NCBI RefSeq assembly: GCF_963678635.1
Contig: NC_087067.1
Coordinates: 27,351,547-27,415,546 of the forward strand
Reading direction: 5' to 3'
Source: Symsagittifera roscoffensis
Taxonomy: Eukaryota > Xenacoelomorpha > Acoela > Convolutidae
Length of the DNA: 64,000 nt
In this document: piece by piece, positions 44,291-55,385 of the stretch
How positions within the stretch are numbered: position 1 is the stretch's first letter
How the letters are laid out: every line of letters starts with the position of its first letter
The notes under the pieces: model-generated
What the model saw: only the letters and a program-made list of their open reading frames with translations
Told to the model about the DNA's origin: nothing
Databases searched by the model: none
Program-made: the position numbers and the translations under genes

Positions 44291-45500
44291 ATCTTTATGA
44301 CATAGTCGAAGCGGAGGAAGACTCTCTTTGCAGTCACTTGAGTGGTCAAATTTTTTTGAGGTGGTGCAAATTGATCGTCAGAAGATGTAAATGACAGACA
44401 GTGTCTGTAATCAGGTCCCGGTGTTGATCGATCACTTTACGAAGTACGCAGAAATTTACCCAGTATAAAGGCCTCAGCTGAGGAAACTTGCGATCACCTG
44501 ATCAATAGTTGGATAGCCAGGCATGATGCCGATGACATTTCAGTCGGACATTGAGACTGCTTTTGTACGCAAGTTTACTAAGGAAGTCAATTGTCGTTCC
44601 CAAGTAGCTATAGCTGGTTCAACCACATACCACCTGCAGAAGATGTATGTCAGACTGGAATAGATTTTTGCCTCAAGTGATAGGGTTTATAGCAGTAAGC
44701 AGCACTCTACTACAGGCACTAGTCCACACATGTTGCTGTCAGGACCGAGAAGTCTCTGCTCTAACATTTTTAAACCTGAGAACACAGGCAAAACGACCGC
44801 AGGTCTACATTAGAGATGTCATGAGGTGTCAGCAGTAGCTCAGGGACTAGTGCAGACGCAACACGCAACATGTGCAAGCAAGGCAGAGGAAGAAACTAGA
44901 CAAGAGCGCAATTACTGCCAAAGCCTGCTCCGACGGAGATTATGTATGGAGCTTTCAGAATTTATTCCTACCGAAGGGTATTAAAAATTCTAAGGAAAAG
45001 TAGGGGCCGTTCATGATAACTGAAGTACAACACGACGTCTATTTCTACAGGCTCAGCACTGGCTCAGCTGCAAAATTTGAGAAAATCAAACCCCATGAAC
45101 CATCCAGAGAAGACTGGTGATTATCTGGAGACATGAGGATGGTTGATTAATTGATGAAGGACCCTGCCTACGAAGTTAATGAGCAATGCTGAAAGAAGTA
45201 AATGCAGGAAACCGGAAATGCAGTGCTGAAAGAAGTATCAAAGCATCCATTGAAATTGGATCCTAACGAAATAGTTGACTGGACCCTAATGACATAGTCG
45301 AAGCGTACAAAGAAACCTTACCTTATGCAGAGGACGATTGAGATGACTTCGAGCACAAGGTGTAAGAATACGGAGCCTGACGTCTATTTCCAAGTCCACC
45401 GAATACAAACTAAGTAAGAAATACCCACGAAAATATACAAACCTTACTGAGCAAACTTGGTAGTTGGCGGATAGCCCTGATGAAGATTGAGGAGGATCTG
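44291..45500 (+). pseudogene. G2 integrase unit X4 and pol tail
   Basis: Restarts at a point equivalent to about 320 bp before the X3 break, repeats the core start almost perfectly (44296-44613), then has a shortened core (TTYHLQ, then a deletion of the Glu region), the C-terminal segment and a diverged acidic tail ending at a PEEDRGG-like TGATGAAGATTGAGGAGG at 45480. Confidence 0.7.
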
Positions 45501-45537
45501 GTAAGGCAACAAAAAATATTTTCATTACGAGAAGAAG

Positions 45538-46350
45538 ATGTTGTGGACGATCAAGACAATGAGTGGCTACAAAGATCAATCAAAACCAGAAGTGGAAAAT
45601 GACGGTGAGCTGCAACAGTCATGCGATCAAAAATTAGGAAAACTGCGCGTTTTCGAGTTCTTAAGCGAACTGACATCAGACTCCAGGGAGACTATTGTCT
45701 CTAACCAAAAAGATGACCGCGAAGGCATGAAATACTTCAAGAACAATCAACACTATGCTTCAAGAATGGTAGTCCAGGAAGGACCTTTCTTCTATCTTTT
45801 GTCCAACCATAATCTAAATCTAATATCAGACAACCAATCGATGGAGACTTCGGTGGGTATTTTTTCCGGGAAGGGGTTGACAGGATTCAAGCCCCCAGAA
45901 ACCCCAAGGCCCAAACAAACGAAGGCCTTAAGAAAACAGATATCGGAAGACTGGTATATTTTACCATAGCAAGTGAATTCTCAAGTTTCAAAAACCTAAC
46001 TGATAGTGATTATAAATTTACGGATAGGACATGTGAAACAGCTGTTACCGCGGGTACGAAACTTAGAACATCATTAGTAGCCGCATTCAGAAGAGAGTAC
46101 TAGAGCATAAAGTTTTTTTATGAAAGCAAAGGTCAAAATTATGAGCCTTGCCAGCGGCGGTCTTACACATAACAGGAAAGTATTTATGCTTTCTGGTGAC
46201 GAGAGCGAGGAAAAAGCAACACGTATAACCTGAAGACTTGGTTTTGTCCCTGACAAGGTTAAAGGACTTTAATGTGGGAGAAGAGTGAAATAGTTCTTGC
46301 TTCCTGTGTATGACCCAAACAGAGGACAAATGCATCCACAGAAGCTGTTT
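45538..46350 (+). pseudogene. Unrecognised coding-like stretch after G2 pol
   Basis: Frame 45538-45969 (143 codons; GPFFYLLSNHNLNLISDNQS, TGFKPPETPRPKQTKALRKQ) continues after a frame change as FTIASEFSSFKNLTDSDYKF and, further on, MSLASGGLTHNRKVFMLSGD near 46140. Codon-like continuity across three frames suggests a decayed protein of at least 220 residues. No family recognised. Position after pol fits a third ORF or the pol C-terminal tail of G2, or an unrelated insertion. No clear signal peptide or membrane segment. Confidence 0.45.
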
Positions 46351-46765
46351 GCGCTAAAACATGTAATCTTCTCTCAGTCTATTCAAAGTATATATTTACG
46401 TAAGAACAATTAGGTTGGGAGTATATGTTGTGTGTGTTATGTTGATAAGACTATACAGATGAGAAAGTAAGTGTAATTGAATGTTTTATGAAGAGCCTAA
46501 GAAAGAGATCCATAGTTAGAATTGTCCACTCTTCGATCACTTTTCAAGATTTTAGACTGAATTATAGTTTTAATACGTCTGAGAAACAAAGATTTCAACC
46601 CAACTGTTTTAAAACTTTTTTTTTATTGTGAAATCGAAGACAATGTTGGCCGAATGTGACAGTCAAGTCATGACCTTACTTTCGGATCCTGCTTGACCAT
46701 GTTAAAAACACACTTCAACCTTTGAATCAGAACGATATAAAACAAATCATATTTTTGAATTCATT
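46351..46765. other. AT-rich, no gene seen
   Basis: No coding-like frame and no repeat shared with the rest of the window was noticed. Confidence 0.4.
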
Positions 46766-47570
46766 ATGGAGAACCCTGAAGAATTGATGTTTATGGCTAA
46801 GACTTTTGTTGGACCGGTAATACACGAACTCTATCGACGGCTACTGGAGCGAGTTTGATTTCAAGATGATCAGAGGTAATGATGTTGATGGCTCACTTGC
46901 CGAACATCTTGGGACGTGAAAACCCTGGGGACTGTCCAACGGAAATCTTGTTGATGGCAGCTCGGGTGCTGGCTCGTTCAAGCTTGCGCGTGTTGAGATG
47001 GAGAGATGGAGAACTCTCAGTGGTTGATTTAGCGCACGAGCTTGTGTTACAAACCGCAAGAACATACCAGCCCGGAGAGATGCCTCTTCCAGTCAAGCCT
47101 CGGCCCGGTTTGCGGAGAAGACAACGAGCGACACATCAAGAGATGGGGAGCAAGACTGCATCATCAACATCACAGCTGAAAGTTGCCGTTTCACCGAAGA
47201 GAGCGAGAGTGGACAAGGAAGTCAAGACAATTGAGATAACCGAAGACATCACCAAGAAAGGGAATGAGCAGGACAGAGTGAGAAAAGATTTAGTAACAAT
47301 TCAAAAAAGAGAGCTTTGTGATGAAGATTGTTTGAAGAAATGAAGCAAGTAGACTTAGAGCGCTTGAGGAGGGAGTACAAGGAGCTATCTGAGCGTTTGA
47401 AGAAAATGGAACGCATACTGCCTGAAAGTGTCTTTCCCAAAAGAAAGTCATCAATGGAGCTCCTGACGCCAGGCGAGCTGAGACAAACAACGGAGATGCA
47501 ACTCTCGTCAGGACATGGAAGATTGACAGTCCCGGTCTCGAGCGACAAAAGGGGATATTTTCAATTTTAA
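46766..47570 (+). pseudogene. Unrecognised coding-like stretch with coiled coil
   Basis: An ATG at 46766 opens MENPEELMFMAKTFVGPVIH and stops after 30 codons. A second frame, 46879-47343, gives 154 residues (EILLMAARVLARSSLRVLRW, then a Lys/Arg/Ser-rich segment with SPKRARVDKEVK resembling a nuclear signal). A third, 47328-47570, overlaps it and gives a heptad-rich helix (DLERLRREYKELSERLKKME). Read together this looks like one DNA- or RNA-associated protein with one stop and one frameshift, or two or three exons. No family recognised. It directly precedes the P-related array 47571-52850 on the same strand; whether it belongs to P cannot be shown. Confidence 0.45.
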
Positions 47571-48604
47571 CTCACTTGAAGTTTCAATGATTAAACCGAG
47601 AGTGCAGAGTCGAGGTCGCAGGAAGAGGAGATAGAACATTGATGGCAACCGATTTCACCGAAGCAAAAGACAATTGTAAGAGGTTAGACGTGTCAACTTC
47701 TTAACGACGAAAAACACAGAGAACGAGTGAAACTCGAAATTTTTTATTGAGAGAAAAATTACTATGAGCAACCAAACTAACGAAGCCTACAATTGAAACT
47801 CAATGAAATAACATTTAGTTGGTTTGAGTTTACAAGTGCTGCAATTATGAATTTGCGTTGTCATTTTTTAGTGTCTTTAGAAACACTTAATAGTTATTTA
47901 GAGAGTCTTGAGTGGAGATTATCTTTGCAGTATTCTTTTCAAATAGTGATATGAAGATACTTGGTGGCATGAAGATACTTGACTAATCTCTCAAAGAGCG
48001 CCTTTGTTCATTGTTCATTCTAGCAACCGAGTCGGTTAATTTTAAATCTAGGACCAAGAAAAAAAATTCCAGAAGGGACAAAAACTTGTACGCTAGTTTT
48101 AGCTTGTTGGTTGGTGGGACTGCGCTGCAGTTCAACACCATTTAAACACAGGATAAAAAGTTTCAAATTAAGAAAAAATGACAATGGAAGTCAGAAAAGA
48201 TAATAAGGTCATATCCTCAGAGGGCAATTTGATAAAAAAATTGGGAGGCTCTAACGATGAAGAGTAAGATGCCATCAACAGCAGTTATTCAGTAGATACG
48301 ATGTAGATAAAAATGCTTTTCGATGCTTTTGCAAATTTTGTTAGAGGGCACTGAACCATTTTGATGAGTCTTTTGAAGTTCAATGTCCGGGGAGTAAGCC
48401 GTAATGCGACAAGAATGCAGCCGTGTTTAGAAAAACAAGACGAAATTTATTCCGAAGAAAATGACTGTACGTTACAACAATTTCTATGATTAACGTTGTT
48501 TGTTTTCGTTTAAAAACAACCGAAACAGGAAAAACAACAAATTGAAAATTGAAGTTAGAAAGATCAAAAGACAACTTTAATAGAATGTCTAGGAAATTTA
48601 AGTT

Positions 48605-48825
48605 AGATGAGCAGAGTAGAAGAGCAAAGTGGAAGGGCAAAGTTGCTGGAGAACTGCCTCCAACAGCTTGAAAAAGGTCAAAATCTCAGGAAGAGGAGAC
48701 AAATCATTGATAACAGCCGGACTCCAGGAAGCAAAAGACGAATAGAAAAAAATAGAAGTTATAGAACTTCCAAACGACAAAAAAAAAGAGCAGGAAGGAA
48801 ACTTAAAAATGTTTTTTATTAGAAA
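48605..48825 (+). pseudogene. P C-terminal fragment, plus strand
   Basis: A 71-codon frame (RVEEQSGRAKLLENCLQQLE, then basic SKRQKKRAGRKLK) aligning with the P C-terminus in array U (RIEKLSCWRNASNS). The basic tail may be a nuclear signal. A diverged duplicate lies at 49160-49445. Confidence 0.5.
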
Positions 48826-49661
48826 AACTCAAATGAGCAACCAATTTGACTAAAGTATAAAATGATACGAATCAAAAAATTAAAGTTTTTAAAATCAAAA
48901 GATGAATTTAATAGAATGTCTCAGAACCTTAAATTAGATGAGCAGAGTAGAGGAACAAAATAGTCGAGCAAAAAGGTTGAAGAAGAGCCTCCAACAGCGA
49001 GAGAATGGCCACTGATGAGTTGCAGCACAGATACGTAAATCCAGATTAAATCGTCGAGGCCTTATTAAAACAAAATTTAAAAACAACCGAAACGGGAAAA
49101 ACAACAAATTGAAAATTGAAATTAAAAAGATCAAAAGACAAATTTAATAGAATGTCTTGGAAATATAAGTTAGATGAGCAGAGTAGAAGAGCAAAGTGGA
49201 AGAGCAAAGTTGCTGGAGAACTGCCTCCAACAGCTTGAAAAAGGCCACTGATGTGTTGCAGGACACTGAAATCAAGAGAGCAGAGTCAAAGTCGCAGAAA
49301 GAGGAGACAAATCATTGATAACAGCCGGACTCCAGGAAGCAAAAGACGAATAGAAAAAAACAGAAGTCATAGAACTTCCAAACGACAAAAAATAAAGAGC
49401 AGGAAGGAAACTCAAAAATGTTTTTTATTAGAAAAACTCAATTGAGCAACCAATTTGACTAAAGTATAAAAAGATACGAATCAAAAAATTAAAGTTTTTG
49501 AAATCAAAAGATGATTTTAATAGAATGTCTCAGAACCTTAAATTAGATGAGCAGAGTAGAGGAACAAAATAGTCGAGCAAAAAGGTTGAAGAAGAGCCTC
49601 CAACAGCGTGAGAATGGCTACTGATGAGTTGCAGCACACATAAGTAAATCCAGATTAAATC

Positions 49662-49732
49662 GTCGAGGCCTTAGGAAGAACAATCTGGAAGTCGAGGCAT
49701 TAGGAAGTCGAGGCCTTAGGAAGTCGAGGCAT
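49662..49732 (+). repeat. Short tandem repeat, GAAGTCGAGGC(A/C)TTAG
   Basis: Three to four imperfect 16-19 bp copies beginning at GTCGAGGCCTTAG. Confidence 0.85.
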
Positions 49733-50270
49733 AAATTGAAATTCGACGAAAAATTCCCGAAATTTTTGAGTTAACAATCGCTGTAATTAAGAGTTGGCGT
49801 TGGGATTTTTTTTGTTTGCAGAAACTCTTGCTATTTGTTTAAAGAGGTTTCAGTGGAGACTATAGTTTTTAAAGGTTAAACCGAGAGTGCAGAGTCGAGG
49901 CCGCAGGAATAGGAGTTGGGGCATTGAGGACAACCGATTTCCATGACGCAAAAGACAATTGTGAGAATTCACAACTTTTTCAAGTTCTAAGCGACAAAAA
50001 ATAAAGAAATTTGAGAGAAAGAGAAGAGATTTGAGAGAAGACTCATATGAGCAACTAAGCTAACAAAACCGAAAATTTAAACTCGATGAAAATAAGTTTA
50101 ACTATCTTGAGTTTACAATTGCTGCAATTATGAATTTGCGTTGTCATTTTGTTAGTGTCTTTAGAAAACTTACTAGTTTTTTTAGAGAGGCTTGAGTGGA
50201 GATTTTATTTGCGTTATTCTACTCAAATAGTGACATGGAGATACTTGGTGGCATGAAGATACTTGATTAA

Positions 50271-50288
50271 TCTCTCTCTCTCTCTCTC
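50271..50288. repeat. (TC)9 microsatellite
   Basis: Nine TC dinucleotides; related positions in neighbouring units have only TCTCTCTC, so the tract varies within the array. Confidence 0.9.
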
Positions 50289-50626
50289 GAAGAGCGCGGT
50301 TGTTCATTGTTCCTTCTAACCACCGAGTCTGTTCCTTCATTGTTCCTTCTAACCACCGGGTTAAATATAAAATCTAGAACCAAAAAAACCCAGAGGGACA
50401 AAAACCCGTACGCTAGTTTTAGCTTGTTGGTTGGCAGGACTGTCCTGCGTTTCAACACCATTTAAACTCAGGAGAGAAAGTTACAATGTTGATGAAAGCG
50501 GAAAGATCTGGAGTGGTGCTCGAAAAACAAGTTTTTTTAACAAGTTTTAGATTACTCAATGGCCTGAATTTATCATCAAAGTTCATTTTTACGATATGAG
50601 AAGCTAGAGGTTGAGGGAAAGATGAG

Positions 50627-50690
50627 AGAAAATCAACCCATCCATTGGAGCTGGATCGGCATCTAGCTCCGATGGATGGGTTGATTTTCT
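50627..50690. repeat. Long near-perfect foldback hairpin
   Basis: 26-nt arms (50627-50652 and 50665-50690) with a single G-T mismatch and a 12-nt loop; the arms contain AATCAACCCATCCAT. A shorter relative is at 52765-52809. Confidence 0.9.
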
Positions 50691-50731
50691 TTACTGATGA
50701 AAAAAATTAGTTTTAGAGTTCAATAATAGAA

Positions 50732-50920
50732 AAAGCGTAATAGCCCTGTTTTTAGGAGTGACCTCATGTGACACAAAAACCACATTGAATTGGCTACGCC
50801 AGAGACGGTTAGAATCACTTAAGGATCTATTTATACATCAGCCAATCGTTTTAGGGCTTATCTCTAACTATACATCAGCCAATCGTTTTAGCCATGTTGG
50901 TGGTTCAGAGCCAATATGAC
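50732..50920. repeat. Unit-start block shared with array V
   Basis: AAAGCGTAATAGCCCTGTTT followed by two copies of ATACATCAGCCAATCGTTTTA. The same block opens at 52851 and 58442. Confidence 0.88.
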
Positions 50921-52764
50921 TGCCTGGTTGTAAGCGTATGCTAAGCATACGTCGAAACATAGCAGAGGGTAGAGTTCATATGAGCTGAGCCATAGGATCA
51001 AGAGTTTTCAAGCGAGCTTTTTATGATCCATCGGAATTCAGTGACAAGGGCCGTGAAGAGGACCTGGAAAACGATCAATTGTGATGGCAGAGAGAAGAAT
51101 CGCAACAACTTTGGCAGCAACAGAGAAGCTACTGTAGATCCTCCTAATTGTTGCAAATAGAAAATGGAAGAGCAAAGGTTTTGATGGAATGCCTCCATCA
51201 ACGTGAAAACGGCCACTGACTTGTTGCAGGACTTTGAAAACAAGGTTTCAGAGTCGAAGTCGCAGGAAGAGGAAACGACACATTGATAACAACCGGAATC
51301 CAAGAAGCAAAAGGCGAATAGAAAAAACTAGAAGTTATAGAACTTCCAAACGACAAAAATGAAGAGCAGGAAGGAAACTCAAAAATGTTTTTATTAGAAA
51401 AACTCAAATGAGCAACCAAATTGACTAAAGTATAAAATGATAAGAATCAAAAAATTAAAGTTTGTAAAATCAAAAGATGAAACTTAAGTTAGATTAGCAG
51501 AGTAGAAGAACAAAGCAGACGAGCAAAAATGTTGAAGAACTGCCTCTAACAGCGTGAGAATGGCCACTGATGAGTTGCAGCACACATATTTAAAGCGAGA
51601 TTAAATCGTCGAAGCTTTAGGAAGAGTAGCATTAAAATAAGTGAAACTACAAGATGCAGAAATCAATTAGAAAAGTTAGCAATTATGCAACTTCTACAGA
51701 ACAAAAGATGAAGAAAACGAATCATAACTCAAAATTGTTTTTTTTTGAGAAAACTCAATTATTCAACCAAGCTTACTAAGCCTAAAATGAAATTCGATGA
51801 AAAATTTCCAAGACTTTTTGAGGTAACAATCGCTGTAATTATGTGTTGGCGTTGGGATTTTGTTAGTGTTTTTGTTTGCTTTTTTCTTTGAAGAGGTTTC
51901 AGTGGAGAGTATAGTTGAAGTACTCAATCCTGCATGATTGTTATCAATCAGCTAAGAGAAATGTTGGCTTTGTGGTGACATGAAGAAACTTGAATAACCT
52001 CTCGAAGAGGGAGCTTTTTCATTCTCATGACCAAGTAAAAAAATTTCAATTTTAACCCAGTTGAATTTTAAAAAATTAAACCGAAAATGCAGAGTCAAGG
52101 TAGCAGGAATAGGAGATGGGGCATTGATGACAACCAATTTCCACGACGGAAAAGACGATTGTAAGAGTTTAGAAGCTTTCAAGTTCTAAACGACAAAAAA
52201 TAAAGAGAACGAAAGAAAAATTCAAAAGGGCAACTAAGTTAACAAAGTCAAAAATTCAAACTCGATGATAATAGGCTTAGCTAATTTGAGTTTACAATTG
52301 CTGCAATTAAGAATTTGCGTTGTCATTTTGTTAGTATCTTTAGAAAATTTACTAGTTTTTTTAGAGGCTTGAGTGGGGATTATATTTGCATTCTTCCACT
52401 CAAATAGTGACATGGAGATAATTGGTGGTATGAAGATACTTGACTAATCTCTCTCTCGAAGGGCGCGGTTGTTCAATGTTCCTTCTAACCACCGATTCGG
52501 TTAATTTTAAAATCTAGAACCAAAAAAAAACCAGAGGGACAAAAAGTTGTACGTTAGTTTTAGCTTGTTGGTTGGCAGGACTGTCCTGCGTTTCAACAGC
52601 CTTTAAACACAGGAGAAAAAATTTCAATAATGATGAAAACTGAAGGGCCTGCAATGTTGCTCAAAAAAGTTTTTTTTACAAGTTTTAGATTACTCAATTT
52701 CCTGAATTTTACATCAAAGTTCAATTTCAGAACATGAAAAGCTAGAGATTGAGATAAAGATGAG

Positions 52765-52809
52765 AGAAATTCAACCCATCCAAAGCTCCGTCGGATGGGT
52801 TGATTTTCT
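52765..52809. repeat. Shorter foldback hairpin
   Basis: 17-nt arms (52765-52781 and 52793-52809) with one mismatch and an 11-nt loop. Same arm sequence as 50627-50690, but the inner part of the arms has been lost. Confidence 0.88.
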
Positions 52810-53339
52810 CTACTGATCAAAAAAATTAGTATTAGAGTTCAATAATAGTAAAAGCGTAATAGCCCTGTTTTTAGGAGTAACCTCATGTGACACAAAAACC
52901 ACATTGAATTGGCTACGGTAGAATCACTTAAGGATCTATTTAATTTATACATCAGCCAATCGTTTTAGGGCTTACCTCTAATTATACATCAGCCAATCGT
53001 TTTAGCCATGTTGGTGGTTCAGAGCCAATATGACTGCCTGGTTGTAATTGTATGCTAACCATACGTCGAAACATAGCAGAGGGTAGAGTTCAGAGTTGGC
53101 CCAACGGAATTCAGTGACTAGGGCAGTGAAGAGGACCTAGAAAACGATCAATTGGGATGGCAGAGAGAAAGAAGAGATGTTGAAGGAAGTTTTCTCTCAC
53201 AAACCAATTCTAAATTTTTTTCTTCCTCTTCTTCCTTTGTTTCTTTTTCGTTCACATATTTTTTTAATTTTCGTCGGTTAGAATATCTTAGCAAAACTTC
53301 TGAACACTTCTAATCTTTATTTGCTTCATCTCTTTCGGC

Positions 53340-55110
53340 TGTTAAAATTGTTCAACCACTTCATCCTTCGCAATCTCGAGTTCAGTGTCTTGCAACACAT
53401 CAGTGGCCATTCTTACGCAGTTGGAGGCAGTCCTCCGACATCTTTGCTCTTCTATTATTCGCTTACAAAAAAGTAGAGGATCTACAGTTCTACAGTAGTC
53501 TCCCTGTTTCTGCAGAAGCTGTTGTGGAGGCACATCATATTTCTCTCCAGATTTTTCTTCAACATCTTTTCTTTTTTTCTTCAAACAAAATTAATTGTCT
53601 TAAAGCTTCTCGTCACTGCTGTGGCTGCCGCAATCCGATTTGTCACGAAAGCTCGCTGGAAAGCTTCTAATCCTAAATGCAGCTGATACGAACTGTAGAT
53701 TCTGCAGTCCTTTGACATAATTTTTTTTTAGCATACTCGTTCAAACAGGCGGTCAAGTTGGCTCTGAAATATGGCATCAGTTGTCTTCGGCCCATATTTT
53801 TTTCACTTTTATCGGAATGTTCAAGATTTCACACAATGTCTATAAAAGATCTATAACTTTTAGACAATCAAATTCTTGTGACAGATCATTAATCGGTCCT
53901 TCCTATTGGTTGTTCTCTCCAACATGAACTTCCAATAATCGAATTGCCATCATTACTTCAATTACTAATATCGTTGAGGGATGCCACGAACCTGGTAACA
54001 AACAATGCGCAATGATCCATTATCGAAGGGTTGATCCACTATCGTCCTCGTGATCTTCACGTCCACTAACACAAAGTGTACTGGGTTTCAGCTTTTGCAA
54101 ATTGAAGCCACTTCTACAGTCATGGCTTTGAATATCTCATGCTTTTAATGTAGAATCAATAGTGACTCTAGAGAAGCCATTATGCTGTACAATCTTAGTG
54201 CAGTCACTAGAATCACTTCGGTTCCTCCTTGACAACCTGCTACTAGCTCGGTTCCTCCCCTTTTCTCGGTTAATTCTAGAGTCTACGACTTCTGCCTGAT
54301 TGGTCCACAGTATTATCTGGATATCAGAGTTTCCCCATAGACACTTTCATGAAACTGAAATCTTTGTTGAAAAATCTTCTGTTCTGGTCTATCTTCCCCA
54401 GGGGTTCTTTTTCTACTGGCTGTTTCATGTTTCATAATCAAATTTAGAGGCTCGCTATGCTGAATGTCCAAAGGTGCTTGTAAAAGTAACGTTTCACCAA
54501 GCTCACTGCCTTCTTTCAACTTCCTCGCGCAGGTGTTTAGTGCCATTGACGACATTTGTTCCAGTAATAACCGGTCATAACAAAGAGCGTCTCTCCGTTT
54601 TACGAGCGCCACTGCCGCCCCTTCACAACTTATCAGGTCTCTAAGATGCGTCATCAAGAGCTTTTTTTCCTCCTTTGATCTTTTCCTTTCTTCCGAGGCG
54701 TACTCTCCTAGAGTCAGCCCCGCCATGCTCCAGGTAAGTCTGGTTGCAACTCAGTCCTGACGTACAAGATATCTATTGGAGAGCGTGTTTTCGAGGACGT
54801 TCTCATTTTTTCCTCAAAATGACGTAACAATACTGCCCGCCACCGGAGTTGATTCATACGCCATGAGCTGATTCACTGTTTCTGTGTGCAATTCCGATGA
54901 GTCTAGTGTTCCATAATGCTTTTGCTTCATCATCCTGTCATTTATGATTTCTAAAAGATAACACTCCATAGCATCCGTTTTTTAGAGCTATCAGATGTCC
55001 TATCAGAAGCCGCAATCCTGTATCCATCATCTCCATGTATCCACCGGCGTGCTCTCCATCAGATTTCTCTCCGATACCGTTGATCAATTGTGCTCAACTG
55101 GAATTAACTG
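53340..55110 (-). pseudogene. P-family protein, V subfamily, copy V1
   Basis: Read right to left. A broken N-terminal region (near 55080-54990: GGYMEMMDTGLRLLIGHLIA; near 54950-54830: RMMKQKHYGTLDSSELHTET) is followed by the intact frame 54726-54313 (137 codons: MAGLTLGEYASEERKRSKEE, then DRLLLEQMSSMALNTCARKL, then KRTPGEDRPEQKIFQQ). Its ATG has purine at -3 and G at +4. The first part aligns with the U-type N-terminus and the last part with the U block at 18106-17840; everything between is missing, a large in-phase deletion. Decayed blocks follow (TELVAGCQGGTE near 54240), with the C-terminal frame 53584-53342 (QRCRRTASNC type, VLQDTELEIAKDEVVEQF). Confidence 0.58.
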
Positions 55111-55385
55111 TCCACCGACGCTTAACTTTCCGTGATTTCTGTTCAAACAAATGAAGTCTTTTAGCCTACTTTAATCACAATGACTCATAATCTCCATTTT
55201 AAATGTGGCTCCCGTAAAAGTGGTATCCAATTGATAAAATAGTAAATTTTATTCTTGTCGAAAACAAAGAAGAAAGAAACAACTGTTGTAGCTCAGTTGT
55301 GATCCGAAAAAATCATCATTTTCGTTTTTATCACCCTCTTGCTGAGTGTCTATCACGTCAACAGTTCCTGCACCCATGGTAATTG
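55111..55385. other. AT-rich flank of P copy V1, no gene
   Basis: Contains AGTAAATTTTATTCTTGTCG and little else; repeated at 60735-61005. Confidence 0.5.

Larger units (their letters stand above)
37345..45500 (+). mobile_element. Degenerate Ty3/Gypsy element G2, plus strand
   Basis: A relative of G1 in opposite orientation, strongly decayed. Recognisable in order are a gag zinc-knuckle region (37345-37819), the protease-linker region (38144-38969), the end of that region (39130-39236), the assembly gap, then integrase-end sequence repeated about four times (39439-45500). RT and RNase H are not seen; they are deleted or in the gap, though 200 Ns may not be the true gap size. Gag N-terminus and LTRs are not found. 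Confidence 0.85.
47571..52850 (+). repeat. P-related array in opposite orientation
   Basis: Plus-strand copies of the P upstream and 3'-end sequence, with no complete P. Upstream-type blocks (core AATTTGCGTTGTCATTT) recur at about 47850, 50135 and 52310, each followed by AGATACTTGGTGGCATGAAG and a TTTTAGCTTGTTGGTTGG block. C-terminal blocks (GCCTCCAACAGC..GAATGGCCACTGATGAGTTGCAG) recur at about 48655, 48990, 49225, 49600, 51195 and 51545, each followed by a flank with the inverted GAGCAACCAA motif. It is built of nested duplications with periods near 0.6 and 2.2 kb. Confidence 0.8.

Noticed and set aside
49005-49030. CTGATGAGTTGCAG repeated in the plus-strand array as a hammerhead candidate
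   Set aside because: No GAAA after a plausible stem; the sequence is explained as the conserved P C-terminal coding block.
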